Notes under the pieces: model-generated
What the model saw: the letters and a program-made list of their open reading frames with translations, nothing else
Told to the model about the DNA's origin: nothing
Databases searched by the model: none
In this document: one piece after another, positions 7,232 to 17,162 of the stretch
Numbering within the stretch: position 1 is the first letter of the stretch
How the letters are laid out: every line of letters begins with the position of its first letter
Source of the DNA: Singulisphaera sp. GP187
GTDB lineage: Bacteria; Planctomycetota; Phycisphaerae; Phycisphaerales; SM1A02
Assembly: GCA_945868805.1 (NCBI GenBank)
Contig: CAMBMO010000006.1
Location: forward strand, 1-64,000
Direction: 5' to 3'
Length of the DNA stretch: 64,000 nucleotides
Translations under genes and position numbers: made by a program

Positions 7232-8320
7232 CTACGGATTGAACAAGAAGTGCACAACATCCCCGTCGTGCATGACGTACGCCTTCCCTTCGCTGCGCAG
7301 TCGTCCGGCCTCGCGGATCGCTTTCTCACTCTTCAATTCGAGCAGGTCACTGACCTTGTAGACCTCTGCGCGGATGAACCCTTTTTCGAAGTCGGTGTGG
7401 ATCACTCCGGCGGCTTGGGGTGCGGTGGATCCCTTGCGGACGGTCCAAGCGCGTATCTCCTTCACGCCTGCGGTGAAATAGGACTGCAAGCCAAGTAACT
7501 CGTACGCGGCGCGCGCGACCGAATCGAGCGCTGGTTCCTTCATTCCGAGCGATTCCAGCATTTCTGCCCGATCGGCGGGTGGAAGCTCGGACAGTTCACT
7601 TTCGATGCGGGCGCAAACAACGCAGACAATGCCTCCATTGGCTTTCGCGTACTCGCGAACTTTTTCCACGAGGGGACCCTTTCCGGTCGGGTCAGCCTCG
7701 TCGACATTGGCAACGAACAGGACGCGCTTCGCGGAGATCATTCCCAATTGCTGCAGGAGAATTGCCTCTTCGGGGGTTGGATTGAGACTTCGCACCGGTC
7801 GCGACTCGTTGAGGACGACACTGCACCGTTCGAGGATTGTTTGGCGTGCAACCGCGTCCTTGTCGCCGTGCATCGCAGTTCGCCTCGCCTTGTCGACGAG
7901 GCTCTCCACGATCTGAAGATCGGCGAGCATCAGTTCGGTCTCGATCGTTGCGATGTCCCGAATCGGATCAACAGTGCCTTCGACATGCATGACGTCCGGG
8001 TCGGTGAAGCATCGAACGACATGCAGGATCGCGTCCACTTCCCGTATGTGCGAAAGGAACTTGTTTCCCAGCCCCTCACCCTCGCTCGCGCCTCGAACCA
8101 GCCCGGCGATATCAACCAAGCGCAGTGCAGCTGGAATGATCTTCTGACAGGGGATGAAGTCGTTGATCTGTGCGAGGCGTTGATCCGGAACGGGGACGAT
8201 TCCCACATTCGGCTCAATCGTGCAGAAGGGATAGTTCGCCGCCGCGGCACCGGCAGCGGTGAGGGCGTTGAAGAGTGTGCTCTTCCCGACATTTGGGAGT
8301 CCGACAATGCCACATTCCAT
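7232..8320 (-). CDS. ychF: redox-regulated ATPase/GTPase YchF (Obg family)
   Basis: YchF (OLA1 in eukaryotes) is a P-loop ATPase that associates with ribosomes and the oxidative stress response. The 362-residue protein begins [20 protein letters not shown] with the G1 loop at residues 6-16. The [22 protein letters not shown]3 region follows, and the C-terminal TGS-like domain carries [14 protein letters not shown]. The family starts at this ATG (8320); a longer upstream reading is unrelated sequence and runs into the divergent mrdA. No clear Shine-Dalgarno precedes it. Confidence 0.95.
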   Translation of the reverse strand: MECGIVGLPNVGKSTLFNALTAAGAAAANYPFCTIEPNVGIVPVPDQRLAQINDFIPCQKIIPAALRLVDIAGLVRGASEGEGLGNKFLSHIREVDAILHVVRCFTDPDVMHVEGTVDPIRDIATIETELMLADLQIVESLVDKARRTAMHGDKDAVARQTILERCSVVLNESRPVRSLNPTPEEAILLQQLGMISAKRVLFVANVDEADPTGKGPLVEKVREYAKANGGIVCVVCARIESELSELPPADRAEMLESLGMKEPALDSVARAAYELLGLQSYFTAGVKEIRAWTVRKGSTAPQAAGVIHTDFEKGFIRAEVYKVSDLLELKSEKAIREAGRLRSEGKAYVMHDGDVVHFLFNP

Positions 8321-8432
8321 AGGGGGGCAGATACTAGCGATCTCACTGCCCGCTACACTTTTGTCGCTTGGAGCACGGATGCGCCAGGTCGATCGGCGAG
8401 GCTCGTTGGGGATCGCAGTCAAGGAGGACTGA

Positions 8433-10688
8433 GTGGCATACCAAAGCGTGCAGCGAGATTTGCGAAAGCGGATTTTTGTCCTTTTCATCCTGATCGCCGG
8501 AGCTACGGCAGTGCTGGTCGTTCGACTCTTCACGTTGACGGTTGTTCAAGGGTCTTCGTACTCGCAGGCAGCAGAGGATCGCCTCGACGTCGAAACGCTT
8601 CTTCCGACATGGCGCGGGCGGCTCTTGGACCGAAAGGGAAGAGTGCTTTCTCACGATGTCGCGAGTTATGACTTGGCGGTGAGTTACCCGCTCGCGAAGC
8701 GCGAGTGGGCACGCGAGCGAGCAATCGCATCGGTCAAAGGCGAATTGGGGAATGGTTGGCGAAAACTCCAGGCATCGGATCGAGAAAGTCGCATTGCCGT
8801 CGAACTTCCATCGTGGCTTTCCAAACAAGAGTCGCTGATTCAATTTCTCTCGACGCGCGCAGGGGTCGCGCAATCCGAGCTCGATGAGCGCCTCGCGGAG
8901 GTCGCCACCCGAATCGATGCGCAGGCGAGCGCCATCTTTCGACGACAACTCGAAACACGTCGAGTGCGAGGGCAATCGCTTGATGTCAAGCCAGAGCAGA
9001 TTCGTGAAATGCGCGAGACTCATGTGATCATGCGGGGAGTCTCAGATGAGACCGCCTTCGAATTGCGAAAATTGTCGGATGCGTTTCCCGGAGCGATCGA
9101 AGTCGTTGATTCTGCACTGCGCCACGAACCGTGGGAGACCGCTGAAGTGGAAGTGTCTCGGATCCACCTTCCTCGACCGATCCGCACTTCGATTCCGCTT
9201 GTTCTCAAGATGCAAGGGGCGCTCGATCAGGTTGTCGGATCTGTTCGAAACGAAGCCTGGAAAGAGGATTTGGAGCGCCGTCCATTCGAGCGAACGCGAG
9301 AGGATGGCACCCTCGAAATCGACCTCGGCGGATACCGATCCGGTCGTGACTCGGTCGGAGCGCGCGGAATGGAACGACAATTCGAAGATCAGCTTCGCGG
9401 GATTCGGGGGCGATCCACTCGGCATCTCGACTCTTCGACCATTGAAAGAATCGAGCCTGTTCCTGGCCACGATGTCACAGTTTCAATCGATGCGCAGTTG
9501 CAGCTTCGGGTACAGGCAGCACTCGATCCGCGTTGCGGATTGACGTCGGTGCAATCCTGGCACACCCATAGCGATGCGCTCCCCAATGGTGAGGCGTTGC
9601 CTGCCGCCGCTGTCATCGTCGATGTCCAAACTGGAGAAGTGCTTGCTGCAGCTTCGACACCGCTTCCTCAAGATGGGTTGCGCGCGGGGAAGGCGAGGAT
9701 GGGGAGTGATTCGGCGAGCATCAACCGTGCAATCGATGCTGCGTATCCACCAGGATCGTTGGTGAAGCCGCTCGTCTATCTGGCGGCGGTTGCAGAAGGG
9801 CTCGCGCCCGAAGGCGAATCGATCGAGTGCAATGGTCACTACTTCAAGGATCGCACGGACGCCGCGCGGTGCTGGATATACCGAGAGCGATACAAGTTTG
9901 CGACACACACCAAGTCGACTGGCGGTCCGCTCGGTGTCGAGGAGGCACTTGCTCGTTCGTGCAACATTTACTTCTACACGCTCGCGGATCGAGTCGGTGC
10001 GGCAAAGCTTTGCGCGTGGTATCGACGATTCGGACTTGGGATACTTGGGGGGACGATTCCATCTGCGGAGGCGGCGGCGAAGATGGAATCGAAGCAAGAC
10101 CACTTTTCAACTGTGGCACTTGGAATTGGACAGGGGAAAATGACGGTCACGCCGTTGGAGATTGCCAATGCGTACGCGATGATCGCTCGTGGCGGATCGG
10201 TCCGAACTCCTTCTTGGGTCGTGGGTGGTACTCAAACATCTGAGACATTTCAGTTCGCTCCCGCGGCGGTTGCGCATGTTCTTGATGGACTGGAAAAAGT
10301 CGTGAAGGCGAGTTACGGAACCGCTCATCACATGGACTTCGGCGATGGGTCGAGGGATCCGATCATCGAAGCTCCGGGAGTGCGGCTGTGGGCGAAGACT
10401 GGAACGGCTGAGGCGTCGGCTCTCAAGGTCGATCGTGACAACGATGGCACAGCCGAACGCATCGTGACAGACGCGGATCATGCATGGTGCGCAGCCCTGG
10501 TGGCAGATCAGGGAGAACGGGTTCCGCGTTACGCAATCGCGGTCATCGTCGAGCATGGCGGTGGTGGCGGTCGTACTGCGGGACCAGTGATGGGGGCGGT
10601 GATCCGTGCGCTTGTGAGCGAGGGATATTTGAGCGGGGATGGGCCGACGAGAGTCATCGGGGATGTGAGAGCCGGGGCGGTGCGTTGA
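8433..10688 (+). CDS. mrdA: penicillin-binding protein 2 (elongasome transpeptidase)
   Basis: PBP2 cross-links new peptidoglycan during lateral growth together with RodA. The 751-residue protein has one N-terminal membrane helix (about residues 12-37), a long dimerisation region, and a transpeptidase domain with the SxxK nucleophile in PPGSLVKPL (about residue 443). SxN follows in RSCNIYFY (about 508) and KTG in AKTGTAE (about 653). The GTG start at 8433 follows a perfect AAGGAGG (8421-8427). rodA follows with overlap, as in many bacteria, which favours PBP2 over the divisome enzyme FtsI. A soluble insertion of roughly 150 residues before the catalytic domain is longer than in E. coli PBP2. 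Confidence 0.93.
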   Translation: MAYQSVQRDLRKRIFVLFILIAGATAVLVVRLFTLTVVQGSSYSQAAEDRLDVETLLPTWRGRLLDRKGRVLSHDVASYDLAVSYPLAKREWARERAIASVKGELGNGWRKLQASDRESRIAVELPSWLSKQESLIQFLSTRAGVAQSELDERLAEVATRIDAQASAIFRRQLETRRVRGQSLDVKPEQIREMRETHVIMRGVSDETAFELRKLSDAFPGAIEVVDSALRHEPWETAEVEVSRIHLPRPIRTSIPLVLKMQGALDQVVGSVRNEAWKEDLERRPFERTREDGTLEIDLGGYRSGRDSVGARGMERQFEDQLRGIRGRSTRHLDSSTIERIEPVPGHDVTVSIDAQLQLRVQAALDPRCGLTSVQSWHTHSDALPNGEALPAAAVIVDVQTGEVLAAASTPLPQDGLRAGKARMGSDSASINRAIDAAYPPGSLVKPLVYLAAVAEGLAPEGESIECNGHYFKDRTDAARCWIYRERYKFATHTKSTGGPLGVEEALARSCNIYFYTLADRVGAAKLCAWYRRFGLGILGGTIPSAEAAAKMESKQDHFSTVALGIGQGKMTVTPLEIANAYAMIARGGSVRTPSWVVGGTQTSETFQFAPAAVAHVLDGLEKVVKASYGTAHHMDFGDGSRDPIIEAPGVRLWAKTGTAEASALKVDRDNDGTAERIVTDADHAWCAALVADQGERVPRYAIAVIVEHGGGGGRTAGPVMGAVIRALVSEGYLSGDGPTRVIGDVRAGAVR

Positions 10689-11893
10689 GCGGATTTGTGC
10701 CAGGAGCTGCACGCTCGGTCGAGGCTGCACCGAATCGACCCGTTCTATCGAAAATTCTCGGCATTTCGTGGTGGAACATCGGTTGGATCCCGCTTGTTGG
10801 TGCTGCGCTATTGACGATCATCGGTATCGCGGCGATCGGGACAACCGAGCCTGACCTCGCGGCGCGTCAGTGGGTGTATGCGATCGTTGGCGTCGCCGCA
10901 GCGGCGGTGTTCGTCCTCCCGCTTCCGGCGATTATTGAAAAGTGGAGCCCCGGGGTCTTCATGTTGACACTCGGGTCGCTCGTCTTGCTCGTCGCCCCCG
11001 GCGTTCCGGAAGCAATCGTCCGTGCAAGGAATGGAAGTCGATGTTGGATCGACCTTGGTCCACTCGACATCCAGCCTGCCGAATTCGCGAAGATCGCGTG
11101 GATCCTTGCTTGCGCATGGTGGCTCAGGCGAGCCGCAGATCTTCGAACTCGCACCGGCGTTCTCTTGCCAATCATTCTGACTGCGGTCCCGGTCCTGCTG
11201 ATCCTGATGCAGCCGGACTTGGGGACGGCGCTCCTCTTCTTTCCGACACTGCTTGCAATGTTGCTGACTCAAGGTGCGCGACGATTGCACCTCGGGATCG
11301 TCGTCGTGAGCGCGTTGTTGCTCGCACCAGCGACCTATCCCATTTTGAAGCCCCATCAGCGAGCTCGAATTGACTCGCTCATCGCGCAGCTCACCGGAGA
11401 CGATCGTTACAACCGAACGATCGGATTCCAGGCGGATCGTGCACGAACGCTTGTTGGAGCAGGAGGGTTTTCTGGGAACGGATCGGAAGGAGCGCAAAAT
11501 CTCGTGCGATTCAATGCACTTCCCGAAGAGCACAATGACATGATCTTCGCGGTCGTCGCCTGTCGTTGGGGATTCCTCGGTGGACTGACGGTTATCGCCT
11601 TGGAGGTCGCCGTCGTTGCGGGAGCGATGTGGGTCGCGGTGACATCGCGAGATCACTTTGGAAAACTCGTTGGAACTGGTGTCGGCGCGATGCTTGGATT
11701 TCAAGCGTTCGTCAATATCGGAATGACCGTTGGAATCGTTCCGATCACTGGGTTGACACTGCCATTCGTCTCGTCCGGGGGATCCAGTATCGTCGCTTCG
11801 TGGATCGCCATCGGAATTTTATTCTCGATTGCGGCGAGAGATGCGCGGGGTCGCCCGATCATGGGTGGCAGTGCAGCCCGAGGAAGCGCATGA
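10685..11893 (+). CDS. rodA: rod-shape determining protein RodA (SEDS glycosyltransferase)
   Basis: RodA polymerises peptidoglycan glycan strands in the inner membrane, working with PBP2. The roughly 402-residue protein has about ten hydrophobic segments and the SEDS marks GSRCWIDLGPLDIQPAEFAK, QPDLGTALLF and, near the end, GLTLPFVSSGGSS. No ATG is available near the right place. A TTG at 10685 overlaps the mrdA stop as TTGA; a GTG at 10697 is the alternative. The C-terminal stop overlaps rsmG by ATGA. The loop around residues 240-270 (FQADRARTLVGAGGF) is the usual periplasmic region. Confidence 0.9.
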   Translation: MSGFVPGAARSVEAAPNRPVLSKILGISWWNIGWIPLVGAALLTIIGIAAIGTTEPDLAARQWVYAIVGVAAAAVFVLPLPAIIEKWSPGVFMLTLGSLVLLVAPGVPEAIVRARNGSRCWIDLGPLDIQPAEFAKIAWILACAWWLRRAADLRTRTGVLLPIILTAVPVLLILMQPDLGTALLFFPTLLAMLLTQGARRLHLGIVVVSALLLAPATYPILKPHQRARIDSLIAQLTGDDRYNRTIGFQADRARTLVGAGGFSGNGSEGAQNLVRFNALPEEHNDMIFAVVACRWGFLGGLTVIALEVAVVAGAMWVAVTSRDHFGKLVGTGVGAMLGFQAFVNIGMTVGIVPITGLTLPFVSSGGSSIVASWIAIGILFSIAARDARGRPIMGGSAARGSA

Positions 11894-12597
11894 GCGACCA
11901 GCACGGATCTACTGCCGAATTCACAACCGCGATCGGTGCGTATGGAGTCGAACTCGAACCGAGCGAGATCTCACAACTCTCGAAGTATCTCGATTTGCTT
12001 TACGTCGCGAACGAGCGCATGAATCTCACTGGCGTGCGGGACCGCGATCTGGCGTGGATGAGGCACATCTTCGATGCGCTGACGCTCGTCCCGATCCTGC
12101 AGCAGTCGCAGGCACGGTCGGTCGTCGATGTGGGGAGTGGAGGAGGGATTCCGGGATTGATACTGGCAATCGTCATGCCAGACGTCCAGTTCACGCTCGT
12201 CGAATCGACCGGGAAAAAGGCTCAATTTCTGCGGGAGGCTTCGGATGCACTGGAGCTGAAAAATGTTCGAGTTCTTGCGGAGCGAGCAGAAATTCTTGGC
12301 GCGGGCAACCTGCGCGAAGTAATCGATGTCGTCGTGAGTCGAGCGGTATCGCGATTGCCAAGTCTGCTGGAGTATTGCCTCCCCATGGTTCGGCAGGGGG
12401 GACACTTCGTCGCCATCAAGGGAGAGCAGGCGGGCGCGGAAGTCGCCGCATCGACCCATGCACTTGGAGAACTTCGCGGAGTCGTCGTCGAGCAGATTCG
12501 CACGCCAACGGGAACGTTAGTGGTGATCGAGAAAACCGGGAAAACTCCGAAGCGATATCCACGCGCTCCGGGTGAACCGGAACGCCAGCCGCTCTAG
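11890..12597 (+). CDS. rsmG: 16S rRNA (guanine-527-N7)-methyltransferase
   Basis: RsmG (GidB) methylates G527 of 16S rRNA using S-adenosylmethionine. The 235-residue protein shows NLTGVRD, HIFDALTL, the SAM motif DVGSGGGIPGLILAI, LVESTGKKAQFLREA and SRAVSRLPSLLEY, all in family order. The ATG overlaps the rodA stop (ATGA), so it is probably translated from the mrdA-rodA message. A Pro/Arg-rich C-terminal end overlaps the last bases of the convergent gene ending at 12594. Confidence 0.94.
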   Translation: MSDQHGSTAEFTTAIGAYGVELEPSEISQLSKYLDLLYVANERMNLTGVRDRDLAWMRHIFDALTLVPILQQSQARSVVDVGSGGGIPGLILAIVMPDVQFTLVESTGKKAQFLREASDALELKNVRVLAERAEILGAGNLREVIDVVVSRAVSRLPSLLEYCLPMVRQGGHFVAIKGEQAGAEVAASTHALGELRGVVVEQIRTPTGTLVVIEKTGKTPKRYPRAPGEPERQPL

Positions 12598-14615
12598 TTT
12601 TCAGGACGAGGTTCTGCTCCCTGACTGCGAAACCCCTTGTCCCTTGGGCGGGAGGCGCGCATCGAGTTTTCGCGCCCCGAGGAAGTAGATCCACTCGTCG
12701 CGTCGAGCTTTCGCTGCGCGTCGCGCCAGAGCAGGTAATCGCGGCGGCGATCGGTCGCAGCACCGCGGGCCACGAGCGTGGTGTTGAGCACGCGCGTCGT
12801 TGAACGTTGCTCGGTCAGTTCGGTCCAACCGCCGTCCGTCGCGCTTCGAAACCACTTGTCGTCACGCCGGGCGTACACCCGACCATCGAGGCCGACAAAG
12901 AGGTTTTCGTTCGACGAATCGGGTTGGAATGTGCTGTGAATCGGCGTCGTATTCGCATGTTCATCAAAAAGGCCGCCCAGTCGCGCCTCGCGCTTCGCGA
13001 CCGTTTCGCATCCGGACCACCACTGGCATGTCCAGGGATTCCACCAGATATTCGCACCGAAAATCATCGGAAGTTCATCGGCGAACTCGAGCGCGTTCCC
13101 AATCATCGGCCAGCCCGTCCCGTAGACGATCGTTCCATCGTCGACGAATCCTCCCTCGTATCGCGCCGCGACGTCGAAGGTAACTCCCGTTGGATCGATC
13201 GAACTTGTCGCCGACGGATTCGCGAACTTCAGTGGGAAAAGCGGCGATGCCGCATCGAGCGCCGCAAGTTCGACTGGCAGTGAACGCGCCGGTGTCCACG
13301 GTCCGTTCGGGTCGGCACTCGTCCACCACGCCCCGTGATCGCAGCAGTAGCACTGCTCGGCGATCTTGATGATGGGACTCGACGCCATCGCAGACCATGG
13401 AATGGTCGAGTCTTCGGTCGATCCAAACTTCGCCTTCTCCCAAGATTCGAGTCGAAGTTCGTTCCCTTGGACGATCGTGCGTAGGCTCGGCAACGAGTTT
13501 GCCTGAAGCGCTTCTCGATCGGCGAGTGTTCCAGGGACGTGAGCAAGGATTTCTGCGCAGGGCGAATTCGCTGGAATCAGCGAGAAGGACGCGGGAATCG
13601 AAGTCGGCGCAACGGGACTCCACCCGAATTCGCCAAGCGCCTCCGTCCGCCACCACCTCCCCGCCAAGAGCACGAAGAAGCCGCCCATGTTGGTTCGCAG
13701 GAGTGGCACGCTGGCATTTGCACAGTAGTGGAGTTGATCCTGCACGACCTCGACGAATCGGGGCGCACCATCGATCGCAATCAACTCTGAGGGGAAATGT
13801 CGCACAACGACCTCTTCGGGCTTCGGCTGGGGAGCCACATCGATTGCGGGGAGGGTGGTTGATGGAATGAATATGCAGCCAGTCGGGCTCTTCGATTCAG
13901 CCACGAGCGCCTCGGGTAGCCGCGACGACTTCGTCCAGGGCCCGTCAAAATGTGCTGCGCCCCACCAGATGCCTCCCGCGCAGAGAAACCACTTCTCACC
14001 GAGTCGAAACACTGGCCACTGCGAGTTGATGCACGACTGGATTTCGCTCCCAGGGCTGATCGATCGCAGTTTCGGAGCGCCCGCAAAGAGCAAGAGAACC
14101 GTGGGCGTGTTTCGAAAGACGACATCGAGTGTCGGGCGCATCACGGGATCATCCACCGGAACCGCAAACGCCGTCTCCGTCATAAGCGCGGTCAAATCAT
14201 CCCATGGAATCTCGATCGTTGCGGTCAGAATCGTCGTTGAAACGGCCTCCTGCAGCGGGGCGTTCTCTGCTTCGTTGGTCGGAAATCGAAGCCCTGGAAC
14301 TTCGAGGTTGGTCAATGACACGATGCGACGATTTCGATCGAGCGTCGATCGCGCTCGAAGCTGAAGCGTGCCGATGACGGGGGCGGTTGCGCTGCGCAAT
14401 CGGATCGACGCGGCACACTTGAGATTCACGATGCCATCGCGCCATTCATCGACCTGAGGTTGACTGATCGTCACGCGATCGCCGATAGCGGTTGTCGCAG
14501 TTCGCGGCCATCCCAAGCGATCATCGTTGGTGGCGATCGCGTTCGAGTGAGAGCTAGACTGCAAGATCGCGACGAGCGTCGCGATGAGCAAGATCGTGAC
14601 TGACTTTGGTCGCAT
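12594..14615 (-). CDS. secreted Trp-rich repeat protein of unknown function
   Basis: A 673-residue protein starting MRPKSVTILLIATLVAILQS, a plausible signal peptide. The mature part contains four loosely similar modules built around aromatic pairs and a final W: GIWWGAAHFDGPW (about residue 208), GRWWRTEALGEFGW (about 312), GAWWTSADPNGPW (about 423) and DKWFRSATDGGW (about 582). Between the third and fourth modules lies a Gly/Trp-rich stretch with IVYGTGWPMIG and NIWWNPWTCQWW. This arrangement resembles proteins often labelled autotransporter or carbohydrate-binding in databases, but I cannot assign a function. The N-terminal 150 residues form a separate beta-rich region. It is the last gene of a minus-strand series and ends overlapping rsmG by four bases. 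Confidence 0.75.
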   Translation of the reverse strand: MRPKSVTILLIATLVAILQSSSHSNAIATNDDRLGWPRTATTAIGDRVTISQPQVDEWRDGIVNLKCAASIRLRSATAPVIGTLQLRARSTLDRNRRIVSLTNLEVPGLRFPTNEAENAPLQEAVSTTILTATIEIPWDDLTALMTETAFAVPVDDPVMRPTLDVVFRNTPTVLLLFAGAPKLRSISPGSEIQSCINSQWPVFRLGEKWFLCAGGIWWGAAHFDGPWTKSSRLPEALVAESKSPTGCIFIPSTTLPAIDVAPQPKPEEVVVRHFPSELIAIDGAPRFVEVVQDQLHYCANASVPLLRTNMGGFFVLLAGRWWRTEALGEFGWSPVAPTSIPASFSLIPANSPCAEILAHVPGTLADREALQANSLPSLRTIVQGNELRLESWEKAKFGSTEDSTIPWSAMASSPIIKIAEQCYCCDHGAWWTSADPNGPWTPARSLPVELAALDAASPLFPLKFANPSATSSIDPTGVTFDVAARYEGGFVDDGTIVYGTGWPMIGNALEFADELPMIFGANIWWNPWTCQWWSGCETVAKREARLGGLFDEHANTTPIHSTFQPDSSNENLFVGLDGRVYARRDDKWFRSATDGGWTELTEQRSTTRVLNTTLVARGAATDRRRDYLLWRDAQRKLDATSGSTSSGRENSMRASRPRDKGFRSQGAEPRPEN

Positions 14616-14625
14616 CGCGCCGGAC

Positions 14626-14937
14626 TCAGTGTCGGGTGAGCACGAGTTCATCACCAGAATTGATATCGACAAATTTCCATTTGAGTGCGCGACCGATTCT
14701 TTCGATGACGAGCCACCCGATGTCCTCGTCGGTGACCTTCAGGATCATTTGAACAACGAGATCTTGATTGGGCGCAAGTTCAAACTCGATTCCGGGTCCG
14801 TAGAGGATGTCGCCGCTCTCCGACTCTGGGTGGGTGTTCATCGAACTGAGCAGTTTCTGGACAGACTTGCGGGATCCCAAAGATCCCGAACCCGGATCCC
14901 GACCGGACGCGACAGGAAGGACGACCAGCGTGCGCAT
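14626..14937 (-). CDS. small hypothetical protein
   Basis: A 103-residue protein that I do not recognise. It starts MRTLVVLPVASG, has a Gly/Ser/Arg-rich low-complexity stretch (residues 12-25) and then a compact, probably alpha/beta region with GPGIEFELAPNQDLVVQM and DIGWLVIERIG. Support comes from its position: its stop is 10 bases before the start of the Trp-rich secreted protein and its start is 54 bases after the desaturase stop on the same strand. Codon use resembles the neighbours. No strong Shine-Dalgarno is seen. Confidence 0.6.
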   Translation of the reverse strand: MRTLVVLPVASGRDPGSGSLGSRKSVQKLLSSMNTHPESESGDILYGPGIEFELAPNQDLVVQMILKVTDEDIGWLVIERIGRALKWKFVDINSGDELVLTRH

Positions 14938-14991
14938 GTGTGGATCGAGAATATGAGAAGTCCGAGCGCCTTGTACGACGGTCGCTCAGGG

Positions 14992-15978
14992 CTAGCGAAT
15001 CGGAGCAGAACTAGCGAGCTTCGATGGTTTGGCGACATTTGATGCGATGTTTGCAGCTTGCCGGACTCGCGCATCGCGCCGGGGGGTGATGTCGCTCGCG
15101 ATCCCGAGCCACTGAAGCCCTCGGACTTCCCAGTACGTCAGGTCGAATTCCCACCAGCGGTGCTGGACGGTGCAGCAGGACGGGTCTTGATGGTGATTAT
15201 TGTGCCATCCTTCTCCAGCGGCGATAAGTGCGACGAGCCAGTTGTTGCGACTGTTCTCTTCGGTGTCGTGATTTCGGTACCCAAACATGTGCGTCAGGCT
15301 GTTCACGCTCCACGTGATGTGCCACACAAGCACGGTTCGCAGGAACACTCCCCAGATTGTGACGCTTGTGCCCAACATCGCTGCTTCGGAAATCGAGGAT
15401 CCAGAGATCATCCCGATCCCGAACGGGATAGCGAAGTACGGAAAGCACTGTGCGACGTAGAAGAGGAGCGGTGTGATTGGGTGTCGCTCAAGCCAGAAGT
15501 AGAAGGGGTCTTGAAGGGTGTCGCGTGCGTACTTCGAATAACTCGACATATGTGTGAGATCGTGATTCCGAAGGAACAGCCAACCCATGTGTCCCCAGAG
15601 GAAGGTCACGAGGGGTGAATGCGGATCCTCGTCCTCGTCACTGTGGACATGGTGCATGCGGTGCGTTGCGACCCAACGAGCTGGCGAGTCTTGCAAACAG
15701 CAGAGCGCGAGTGTCACAAGCGTCCACTCGAACCATCGTGGCACGCGAAAACTTCGGTGTGTCAAGAGGCGGTGGTATCCCATTGTGATTGCCTGCCCGA
15801 AGAGATGAATCCCTACGACGCACGCAATGGCGCCGGTCCATGAGAAGAATTCTGGGAAGCACGCCAGCACCGCGATTGCGTGGACGAGGATCACCGGCAA
15901 CAAGTAGCGCAAGAAGAGCACCGTTGGAATCGTCGATGAAGGCCTTGTCAACACCGCAGGCGATGGATTAAGAGTCAT
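14992..15978 (-). CDS. membrane fatty-acid (acyl-CoA) delta-9-type desaturase
   Basis: This 328-residue integral membrane di-iron enzyme should introduce a cis double bond into saturated acyl chains, tuning membrane fluidity. The three histidine clusters are present in order: HRLLTH (near residue 69), HRMHHVHSD (near 106) and HNNHH (near 260), with hydrophobic segments between them. YWEVRGLQWLGIA near the C-terminus is typical of stearoyl-CoA desaturase-like proteins. It follows an LpxL-like acyltransferase on the same strand, so this cluster deals with acyl chains of the envelope. Whether the substrate is acyl-CoA, acyl-ACP or lipid is not visible. Confidence 0.9.
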   Translation of the reverse strand: MTLNPSPAVLTRPSSTIPTVLFLRYLLPVILVHAIAVLACFPEFFSWTGAIACVVGIHLFGQAITMGYHRLLTHRSFRVPRWFEWTLVTLALCCLQDSPARWVATHRMHHVHSDEDEDPHSPLVTFLWGHMGWLFLRNHDLTHMSSYSKYARDTLQDPFYFWLERHPITPLLFYVAQCFPYFAIPFGIGMISGSSISEAAMLGTSVTIWGVFLRTVLVWHITWSVNSLTHMFGYRNHDTEENSRNNWLVALIAAGEGWHNNHHQDPSCCTVQHRWWEFDLTYWEVRGLQWLGIASDITPRRDARVRQAANIASNVAKPSKLASSAPIR

Positions 15979-16117
15979 AGTGTGTTCATAGAGCGAAGCT
16001 CGAGGTCGACCGATCTTGACACCGTCCGTCCGTGGGCGGGTCGAAACCCTGAAGTGGCGTAGAGGGTAGCGACTCTCGCCCCAAGTAACGGCATCGAAAT
16101 GAAAGAGTACGAATCTG

Positions 16118-17152
16118 TTAAATGACGGGAGCGAGGGGTTCGATCCGCTGTTCGAGTCGAGCCATTTCCTCGTCCGTCATCCACGGCAAACTTCGCAGTT
16201 TGTCGCGCAACCGATCGGGCAGTGGTTTCCCCGCTCGCTCGTGCGCTGGGCGACTCTTCCACCTGCGATGAACCCACAAATATTGTTCGGGGGATCGACG
16301 GATCGCGTTTTCGATGGCACGGTTGAATCGAGCGGTGATATAGAACAGAGGATCGGGTTGATCACGCCAGTCTCGTGGCATGATGATGTCCGCGTGCGCG
16401 AGCTCATAAGAGAAGGTGCCGTCGCATCGTCGCGCACATCCGGTCACGATCGGAATTTCGTACCTCATCGCGAGAAGGCCGATGGACTTGTAGCTCGACG
16501 CGAGTCGTCCGAAGAACGGGACAAAGATGCCGTCGTCGCCTGCGTTCTGGTCGGCGATGAAACCAACTCGTCCGCCCGCTTCGATCAACTTCTGAACTTC
16601 GGTCGTCGCTCCCCACTTCGTCAAGACCTCAAGTCCGCGTGCTTCGCGGACATCACGGATCCATCGATCGAGCCATGGATTGTCGAGCGGACGGGCGAGT
16701 GCGGTCATCTTGAATCCGAGAAGCGCGAGGACGAATCCGAGCAGCTCCCAGTTGCCACAGTGACCGGTGACAAAGAGAACGGGGTCACGGCCCACGAGCA
16801 ACCGCAGTGAATCGTCTATTTTTTCAGGTCGTACATATTTCGGCCAGGCCGTCGGAGTGAGGAGGCGGGGGATCGCGACCGTTTCGACCATAAACATCTG
16901 GAAGAGGCTTTCGACCGACTTCTCAGCGAGGATTTTCACTTCCGCCGAAGCGAGTTCTGGAAAGCTCCGCGTGATGTGACCGAGTGCGCGCTCGCGGTGG
17001 CGCCGGACGGCACGAAAGTAGAGGCGTCCAGCACATGCGGCGGTCCGCATGTTCTGTGCGACCCCGAACATGTGGAATACCCCGAACAGCCCCCGAAGTG
17101 CGGCATATTGAGCGAGCGCGGTCGCGTGATGAAGAGCGCCATTCGGACGCAC
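16118..17152 (-). CDS. LpxL/HtrB-like lysophospholipid or lipid A acyltransferase
   Basis: The 344-residue protein matches the lipid A biosynthesis lauroyl acyltransferase family, inner-membrane enzymes that add secondary acyl chains to lipid A precursors. The catalytic HX4E motif is HCGNWE (about residue 131), followed by the family segments ALARPLDNPWLD, GGRVGFIADQNAG, VPFFGRLASS and the late YLWVHRRWKSRP. The start is a GTG at 17152, 10 bases after the stop of the preceding coiled-coil protein. Together with kdsD elsewhere in the window this supports a lipopolysaccharide-bearing outer membrane. Confidence 0.9.
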   Translation of the reverse strand: MRPNGALHHATALAQYAALRGLFGVFHMFGVAQNMRTAACAGRLYFRAVRRHRERALGHITRSFPELASAEVKILAEKSVESLFQMFMVETVAIPRLLTPTAWPKYVRPEKIDDSLRLLVGRDPVLFVTGHCGNWELLGFVLALLGFKMTALARPLDNPWLDRWIRDVREARGLEVLTKWGATTEVQKLIEAGGRVGFIADQNAGDDGIFVPFFGRLASSYKSIGLLAMRYEIPIVTGCARRCDGTFSYELAHADIIMPRDWRDQPDPLFYITARFNRAIENAIRRSPEQYLWVHRRWKSRPAHERAGKPLPDRLRDKLRSLPWMTDEEMARLEQRIEPLAPVI

Positions 17153-17162
17153 GTGGAGTCAA

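Noticed and set aside
8343-9023. Minus-strand 226-codon frame opposite mrdA
   Set aside because: It is a shadow of the strongly supported PBP2 gene, with Arg/Ser/Cys-rich composition.
8433-10688. FtsI (PBP3) instead of PBP2
   Set aside because: The adjacent overlapping rodA and the lack of division-cluster genes favour the elongation enzyme.
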